From the NCBI RefSeq assembly GCF_024166365.1, contig NC_064827.1:49690635-49754634 (forward strand): a stretch of DNA of 64,000 nucleotides. The letters run 5' to 3'. Below are positions 34,601-43,600 of the stretch, piece by piece. Below the pieces are notes generated by a model. It did not search any database. It was not told the origin of the DNA and was given only the letters and a program-made list of their open reading frames with translations. The stretch is from Elephas maximus indicus. Lineage: Eukaryota > Chordata > Mammalia > Proboscidea > Elephantidae. The position numbers were made by a program, and so were the translations under genes. How positions within the stretch are numbered: position 1 is the first letter of the stretch; each line of letters begins with the position of its first letter.

Positions 34601-37600
34601 CACCCTTGGGCCTCAGTGCCCCCATCTCAGCATGTGTGTATTGTGGATTGGTTGGTTGGTTTTCGGGTAAGGGGCTGCTCAGCCCACTGCCCATTTCTGT
34701 GGAGACTTGCTGGGGAAGTTTGGCATGGCAGAAGTAGCATGGGCTTTGGAATCTGGCACCCCCAGGTTTTAATCTGGAGTCCTAAATTTAATAATTATGT
34801 GCTATTGAATAACATGTTTCATTTCTCGGAACTTCAGTTTCCCCATCTGTAAAATGGGGATAATAATGTCTATTCTGTGGATTGGCTGTGAGAACTACAG
34901 GAAGTTAGGTTTGTGAAGTAGCCAAACTGTATTCAGAGAAGTCCCTCAATCTGCCTAAATTTCACCCTCAGACTCAAGACTCCCTCAAATCATGCACATG
35001 CCTCCCCCTTTCCTTTGCGTAAGCCCTGGGATGGCCTGAAATCAGACACAGAAGCATGAGAAAACAGGGTGGTGCTTTAGAAGGCAGTGTTTGGTGAATA
35101 TCTCCTCGGATGCTTGAAAGAGAGGCTTGAAGGAGGACAATGATATTAAAGTAGTTAAGCTGCTACTTACTGAGCGCTTACAAAGTGCTTTACAGTGTCA
35201 TCTTCAGGCCTCCCCTGACGGGGCAGCCCCAGTTCCTGCCATCATTCCTGCCAGCCTGTGCAAGCAGGTTGTTATAGGTGCTGTGGTTTTAATCCATAGG
35301 ACACATAGGCCCCTCTGTGCGTTGGAATCAGCTCTAGGGCAACAGGTTTGGTTTGTTTGTTTGTTTTTTCTTTCATTTCTGGAGCTCACAGCATTCTGTT
35401 TGTGATTTGCTGGTTGAGAGGGGGCTTGCCATGTTTGAAAGCATCAGGACATGGCAGAAAAGGCGAAGCCTAGGAAACGGCAGTGTGCGTTGCTGTGGAT
35501 ATTAATTTTCATTTGAATATGGGCTCCCATGGAATCTTGACTTCTGAATAAGCTCCACTGATGACAGTGTGTGATTGTGGAATATCAGCTGGGCTATTGG
35601 CATCGGAAAATCCATCCCCAAATTGCCTGCTCCTCAACCACGGAGAACTCATGAAAGGGAAATGGCGTCTTAGAAGTTTAACCAGTCTTGCTTCCAGGAA
35701 AATTGTTAAGAACTGGGACAGAACTGGTGGTTTTCACAAGCATGGCTTTTTTTTTTTTTTTCCTAATTCTTTTTCCTTCTTCCTCCTCCTCTCTCTGTGC
35801 CCCTCTTGAAAAACTAGGTGGGGGAGGTGAGGCAGGAAATGGTTTTTTTCAGATCACTCTCCTTCCCTACCATGAGTAGGGAGTTCCCCACAGCTGTGGT
35901 TTTCAAATGTTTTTAGGTCCCCGGTTCATCTACCCTAACCATTCCCTTTTGCCAGCGCCACAGCCCTAGCATGGGGGTAATAGAAATGAGGTGATATCGG
36001 TTGTAGGTAATTATGTTTAATAAGTAAGAAGCCCCTCCCAAACAAAAATTCAGTATGGAATAATAATTTTATAAATATCCATTCCTTAAATCAATATTGA
36101 GGGCCCACCATGTACCAGGCACTGGGCTAGTCTCTAGGGCTGCAAAGATGAGCCATGTGTGAATTCTGCCATCAGGAAGTGCATGGTCTACCAGGAAGTC
36201 ATGTATAAATGACTCTGATGTAACATGTATAATGGGTGAGGTACAGTGGTTAGTGCTCAGGCCCTTAAAAGGGACAAGTTCAGTGTAGGGGAAGTCCAGA
36301 GTATTGCTCATTTTTTGGAGTAAAGCTTGAGGTAGTATTAGTCATGGTTTCGTTTTGATGCTAGAAGAATGGTCCCCCATGGCATTTTTTTCCCTACTCA
36401 GATCTTTGGTCAGGTAAGAAAATGACTCCTTTCTCTTCTGCCTGTAGTCTTTCTCCTGGTCTTATTGGAACATGGGCTCTAAGACTGAGGGAGAGGAAGG
36501 AGGTCAGAACTAGGGGCAAAAAGCAGTGCATCTCTGTGTAACAATGGCATGGCGGGACAAGGTAGGTGGCTGATCCTGCCATGCCCTCCACCACCTGTCT
36601 TTCCAGAGTTCGCCTGCTTATTCTAAATGGTTACCTAGTTATCCTGCTTTTGTATCAAATATAGCCATCGGCTACATTGCAAGGAAAACTAAGTGTAAAA
36701 CTTGGCAGGACAATATACTTCAAAAAATAAATAAAGGTATGGGATTTGAAACTTGGAGATATGAGTTCAAGTCCTTTCCCTGTCACTTCCTAGCTGTGTG
36801 ATCTTGGGCAAGTCCCTTACCCTCTCTGAACCTCAGTTTTCTCATTTCTCATGGGGATAATGATACCTACTTGGAGGTTTATTACAAAGATTGAAATGTG
36901 CAAATGTGTAGTTTGTCGAGAATAAAATGTCAGACAAGCATTCATTCTTATTATCCTTAAATGTTATTTGTCTTACACACTTCCAGGAAGAGCTAACTGT
37001 TCTCCTCTCTAAAAATGTTCACACATCCCTACTGTTGTGTATACATGTTGTATTAATTTATTTCTTTTTGTCTTTTGCTCTCAGCTAGACTGTGGGTTTC
37101 TTCAGGGCAGTGGGAGTTTTATTCATCTTGATAATTACTTCAGCATTTAATAGTATCTGGTACATGGCAAATGCGGATTGAATGAATGAGTTAATTGTGA
37201 ATATCAAAAAGTCTCCCAAATTAGAAAAATCTGAATTAATTATTTTTAAACTACCACTTTGTTACTAGAAAATAGCCTGAATTCCTGAGAACTGCCTCAT
37301 TTAAATTCAGATTAATTCAGTAAATATTTATTGAGCATCTGCTATGTGCCAGGCCCATAATCCTTTACCCTCGGGGAGTTTGTGGCCTTGTTGGAGAGAA
37401 AGACAGACACATACTCTAATAAATCACTCCAAGACAGGCAGACTGAGAAGCACTATTACAGCGTCGACACAGGCTGCTCACCAACTTGTGGTTTCCTGAC
37501 CAGCATGAGCTCTGTGTCTCCAGAACTGTCTGTAGAGAAAGGATATCTAACGTGAAAAGAAGGAGTGAGGTGACTTCCTGGAGAAGGCAGTGGAGCTCAG

Positions 37601-40600
37601 ATCAGGAAGTCCAGCTTGCCTGTGTTTGAACTGTACACACATCTCCCTCCAGGAACCCTCTTTTCCTTTCCCTCCGGCTAAAACTGTATTGTTGACCCTG
37701 AGTTGGCCTGTGCCCTAAAGCCTGCTCAAGAAAAGAAGGAGTTGCTTGTCCTTGATGAGGCTACTGTTGGCTCCTATCATTCCTTTCCTCACTCTGTGCC
37801 CCTGCCATGAGGAAGAGAACTTGACATTTCTTGAGTGAACCCAAGAAACAGAACTAGGAGCTACAGGAAGGCAAATTATAGTTCAGTATACGAAAAACCT
37901 TCTGATAGGCAGAACTGTTCAGAATTGTAACAGGCTGGCTTGGGGGATGAGTTGCGTCCTTGGGAAATGAGGTTTACAAACAGATGAAAACTTGATGGAC
38001 TGGGTTCAAGCATCTTATGGAGACTAGGATTGACTAGAGCAGAGCTTCTGAAGTTTTAATGTACATGTGAATCACTGGGGATCTTGTTAAATTGCATATT
38101 GATTCAGTAGGTCTGGGGTGGGGCCTGAGAGTCTGCATTTCTAACAAGCTTCCAGGTGAAGTTGATTCTGCTGGTCCAGGGACCACACTTGAGTATCAAG
38201 GGACAAGCTGTTGGTAATTGGGATTCTATGAAATTAATAATATCTACTATTTTTAAATATTCAGTGCCAGGCATTGTGCCAAATGCTTCACATGTGTTAT
38301 TTTATTTCGGTTTGAGAAATAAATTTGGAAGTACCTGGGATGGGTTACAGCAGAGACAGGAAACAGGGAGACCAGTTAAAGCTATTAAAACAGTCTAGGT
38401 AACAGATATTGAAGACCTGGTCCAGAGGCAGTGGGTATTGAAAGGAGGAGAGAGATGCAAGGAACACTGCAGAAATAATAACCAGAGTTCTTGCAGTTGA
38501 TTAAATATGATAGGCTAAGGGAAGGAATAGAGATGATGATGAGAATCATAGCCCATGTGACAGGGAGGGTTGTGTTGTCGTTAACAGGGGATCCCAAGAG
38601 GAGTGGCTGATTGAAAGGGAGGGTAATGAGTTGAGTTTTGGACATAAATGATACTTCCTAGTATTTATTAAGTGCTCACTATATGGAACCCTGGTGGCGC
38701 AGCGGTTAAGCATTCGGCTGCTAACCAAAAGGTCAGCAGCTCAAATCTACCAGCTGCTCCTTAGAAACCCTATGGGGCAGTTCTACTCTGTCCTGCAGGA
38801 TCGCTTTTTTTTTTTTTTTTTTTTTGCTTATTATATATACGAGACTATTTTAAACACTTCACATGGATTAATTCATTTAATTCTCACAACGACTCATGAG
38901 ACAGGTACCATTATTAGCCCTGGAAACAGACCCTAAGTCACACAGCTAACAGGTGGTAGAACTAGGATTTATATCCAGGCAATCTGGTTTCAAAGCTTCT
39001 AATGTAGTAGGTTCAAATTGTCTTCATGACATTCAGGCTACGTTGGGGAGTATGTTATACTACAGAGACGAGATGATTGATCAGTTTGGAAGTACCTGGA
39101 ATGGATTACAGCAGAGATGTGTCTTGCATGCTTATGGATGGTGAGGTCAGGAGATCAAGAGAAACTTTTGGTTTATAGTTGTACATTTTATAGACATCAG
39201 TATCGAAGTAATGTTTGATTTCTCAAGAGAGGGAGAAGAGAGGACTTGGAAGGTAGACGTTGGGGAATGTTTAGATTATGGACCTAAAAGGACTAGAAAC
39301 GAGAAAAAGTAGTCTTCAGGGCAGTAGAAGAAACAGGATCCCTGTGTAGTAGAGTCAGTGTGATGGGTACTGTCCACGAGAATTTTAAGAAGGAAGTGGT
39401 TTATCCGTAATATCAAACGCTACTAGAAGGTGAGTATGATGAGTCCTGCGAAGACCCCGCTGGATGAGACGATTAGGCGGAAATAGATGATTGCGACCTT
39501 TGAGAGAGCAGCTCTTCAGTATAAAAACCAGACTATGTCCAAAGACGTCAGATTTGAAAGTGTGGAGGCAGGAAGGACAGAAAATTCTTTCTAGAAACTT
39601 GGCTTTGAAGGGAAGAAGGAAAAGGGAAAATATTAACAGGGATGAGGGTCAAAGAGAAGTTTTTTAATGTAATTTTTAGGCTGAGGGAGACGTGAGCACT
39701 GAATGGACAGGAGGAAGCAGCTAGAAGAGAATGACAACTTGAAGGAGCAACACAGAGTTTCAAACAAAGGCAAGAAGAATAGAGAGCCCATGTGGGAAGA
39801 GCTTTTTCTGGAAGCAAGAGGAGAGAAGAGAGACAGATTTTGAAATGGCAAAGAGAGAGGTTGAGTCAATGCATGCATGCCTGGTCTAGTTCACTGCGCT
39901 CGTTTTATTGATGAGAAAACTGAGGCCCAGGGAGGGGTTGTCTGAGGTCTCACAATGAGTTGATGGTAGAGCTGAAACTATAACTCAAGTGCCTTAATTC
40001 TCCAGTCCAAGTCTCCTAGGACTGCATCAAAACAGGATTACAAGGAATTCAGACACTTAGCAGGATTTTGAAATGTTTAATTTTCATGCAAAGTGCATGA
40101 AAACATAGGTTTTTCTGAACCGTGGCGACCGCATATGTATCAGAGTAGAACTGTGCTCCACGGGGTTTTCAATGGCTAATTTTTCAGTAGTAGATTGCCA
40201 GGCTTTTCTTCAGAAGTGTCTCTGGGTGGACTCAAACCTCCAACCTTTCAGTTAGCAGCTGAGCACATTATCCATTTGTACTACCTAGGGACCCCTTTGA
40301 AAAAGCAGGATTAAAATGTCATACTTCACTGACTTCTTAGAGGTTTTGTGGCTCATTTTTAGATTTTGTAGAGTTCTTTGCTGTTGTTAGTTTCTTAATG
40401 ACTCCCAACCTGTATATTTATTCTGAGCAATCTACACATTTTTCATAGGTCCTTGATCCTTCATTTATGTATCCATTTACTCACTTCACAAATATTCATT
40501 GAGTGCCTCCTCTGTGCTTGGTTTGGTGCCAGAGAGACAATGGAGGGCAAATACAGCCCATGACCCCCTGTCACTGACATTCCATCAAGTAAGCAGGCAA

Positions 40601-43600
40601 TAGTCACAAAGATATATGATTGCAAACCATATTATGTCGTGCAAAGGGAAAGAAGAGAGTACCATAGAACACGATCTAGACTGGGGGTAGAAAGGGAAGC
40701 TTCCTTGAAGAAATATTTGATCTAAGATCTAAAAGATGAGTAGATCTTAACTAGTAAAGAGGGAAAACCTGAGCACAGACCTAAATAGCTCGGTTTCACT
40801 CAATCTCTCCTCTTTCCCGCCCTCTCCTTCTTTTCTCTTTCTTCCTCTCTTTCTCTCTAGCTCTCGTCTTCTCTCCCTCTCTTTCTCAGCAGAGATGTCT
40901 ATGACATGGATAGCTAAAATACATGTGAATCCAACAGTGTCCTTAGATATTGACACCACACACAGGTTAGGGGTGTGCTCTGTTGTGTGTCTGTCTGGTT
41001 TCCTGCTCTAACCCCAGTGGCATAACACTGCTTGGCACAGAATAAGTACTTTATAAATATATGTTGAAAGAGTTCACTGATTAATTAATTAATTAGTTGG
41101 TAATTAAGTACATATAAAGTAGGAGGGAGTTACAGGGAGGCTGAGTTCATCTCAGGATGAGAAGGAACTTTCTAACAATTGGAGGCATTTGAGGCAGGAA
41201 AGCAGCCTGGTATAATGGAAATATATCTGGACTGGAGTGAAAGAAATTAGCCACTTGCTAATTTTAACCTCGGGCTAGACACTGAACTCTCTGAGCATTC
41301 GCCTTCCTGTCTATTAATTAAAAGTAATCTTTGCCCTGCCTAATACATAGGATCGTTATAAGGGTGAGATAAAATTATCTCAGTAAAAGCGTAGTATAAA
41401 ACGCTATTAGATGTGTTTTTATTATCAGTGTGAAGTAGTGAACTCCCAGATGGGCTGGTGGTGGACACTTGCTTTGTATATCTTATCGTGGAGATTCTTG
41501 TCTTAGGCAGAAGTTTGAACTAAATAACTCAAGTCCCTTCCAATTCATTTATGCTATGAGTATGACTTTACCATTTCTATAAGTTGTATTTTAAAGTTTT
41601 GAATGCATAATGCCTGTGTTAAAATACTGAAGCACTGGATGAAAATTATGTAGCCCAAAACACAACAAATACCGAGAAGCTTGTCTTGTGTAATGGTTTA
41701 AGAACAAAGATCTTAAACTAACAGCTTCTCTGTAGAATTCTCTAGGAAGGAGGGAAACCCAAATGTCTCATTTGCCCCAGAATTTATGAACTCTTTCTCA
41801 ATAGCAGCTCTGCAGCCATTTTCACCAAGCTGTGAAAAGAAAGGGACATCCCTTAAACTAAAATGTCAATGACAGGGGTTTAAGGAATTTCAAATTACTA
41901 GGAAGGTCCTAGACACTTAGCGACTCCCCTAGTGAATTGAAAATCTTGCAGGCTGCTGGCAGTGGTTTGCATGGAGACTGAATTTTATCTCAGCCCTTTA
42001 AAAAAGTAAAGAAGCCACAAATCCAGTAGCTGTTCAAAACAACAAAGAAGGTTTGAGGTGCCTTTGGCTTCTAACAGGAAAGTCTCTGAATTCCTAGAGG
42101 AATTCCAGGCCTAGGGTTGATCCAGCTGGCAGGAGGTATCGATCTCCACTTGAATTCACTGAATAAATAATGGTTGCCATGGTTATTGAACAGTCACAAC
42201 TGGTTGGAGAGCAGGGAGAACTCCGAGGCACCTTCTGTGAGTCTGGCCATGAGAAAGTCTGGTTACAAGGTTCTGTAATCAACCGCCTCCCGAAATGCAG
42301 CCAACACATTGCTCAGTTTCTTTACCCTGATAATGAATATGGAATCTTGACTAGTATGTCAGCCATGAGGCACTGAAGGGAAGGGCAAGCTTAAATCAAT
42401 TGATGGGTATTTTATTCTGGGAAAAGCAGCTCTCCCTAGGTTATGCATCTAATTTGATATATCTCAGTATTAATAGAATTTAGTGTTAACAAGATGATTG
42501 TTTGATCATGTTATAACTATACTGTACCTTTTATCATAAAAAAAAACACTAGAGGGCTTCACAAAGGACCAAATCTTAGCTTGTTCTATTTTAACATTGT
42601 TTATTGTACAAACAGCATGCACTGGAATTTTTAAAAGAAAGGAACAAAAGCTATCCAACAACCCCCGAATATTTTCATTTGTCTGTTTCCTTTCATCCTT
42701 ATGCAGAAGTAATTTTTGCATAGATGTAATCACAGCTTAGATACAGTTTAATAGTCTATTCTATTTAATATCAGAAAGATTTTTCCGTGTTGCTTCGTAG
42801 CCTCCGTATTTGTCCTTTCTGATGGTCTGCAGGATCTTTTATTATATAGATGTATCATTACTCAGTTAACATCACCCCTATTCTTCAATCTTTAATTTGT
42901 TTCCAGGTTTTTTTGTTTTGTTTTGTTTTGGGTTTTGTCTTCTGTAATAGATAATGCTGCACCAAATATCTTCATGCATACAGTTTTATTCTTCTGTTGG
43001 ATTTTTCCTTTGGTAAATTCCCAAGAGTGGGATTACTTGGTCAGAGGCTATGAACATTTTATAGCTCTTGAAATGTACTGCCAAATTTTCAGTTTGCTTT
43101 TTTGTTTTTGGAAAGAGAAAAAAAAAAAAAAAAACTTTAGGCAGAACACCACAGCAGGCAGGATTCCCCTTGAAGTTCACTTTTGGTGCTTCGTCTAAGA
43201 CTGAAACCTGGGGACAATGTATTTAGTAAAGATAAGCCACTGAGGATGGGCTGTGCCCGGGATGATTAGCTAACAGCTTCCTGGAGAAAGCAAAACCGTG
43301 CACTGCAAAGCTTGGGAATTAGGGGATTTTATTGCCTTTCGTTTGGCTCTACAGTTGCCAGCCACTGACCATGTGTCAGACATTGTCTTTGGGGCTGACT
43401 GTATCATGTGTATAGCACTCTACAGTTGACAACCACTTTTAAATGACATCGTCTTAGCTGAGCTTCACAATAACCCATGGAGGCAGGTTTTATCATAATC
43501 CTCACTCTTTCTTTTAATTTATTGATACACACAGAGGGATGAAGATGGATACAACAGACACTTGCATATCTACCACCCTATAACCTCCATTGTCCTAAGA

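Noticed and set aside
40747-40959. 70-codon Arg/Glu/Lys-rich frame on the - strand
   Set aside because: It is the translation of the polypurine complement of a C/T tract, with no gene structure.
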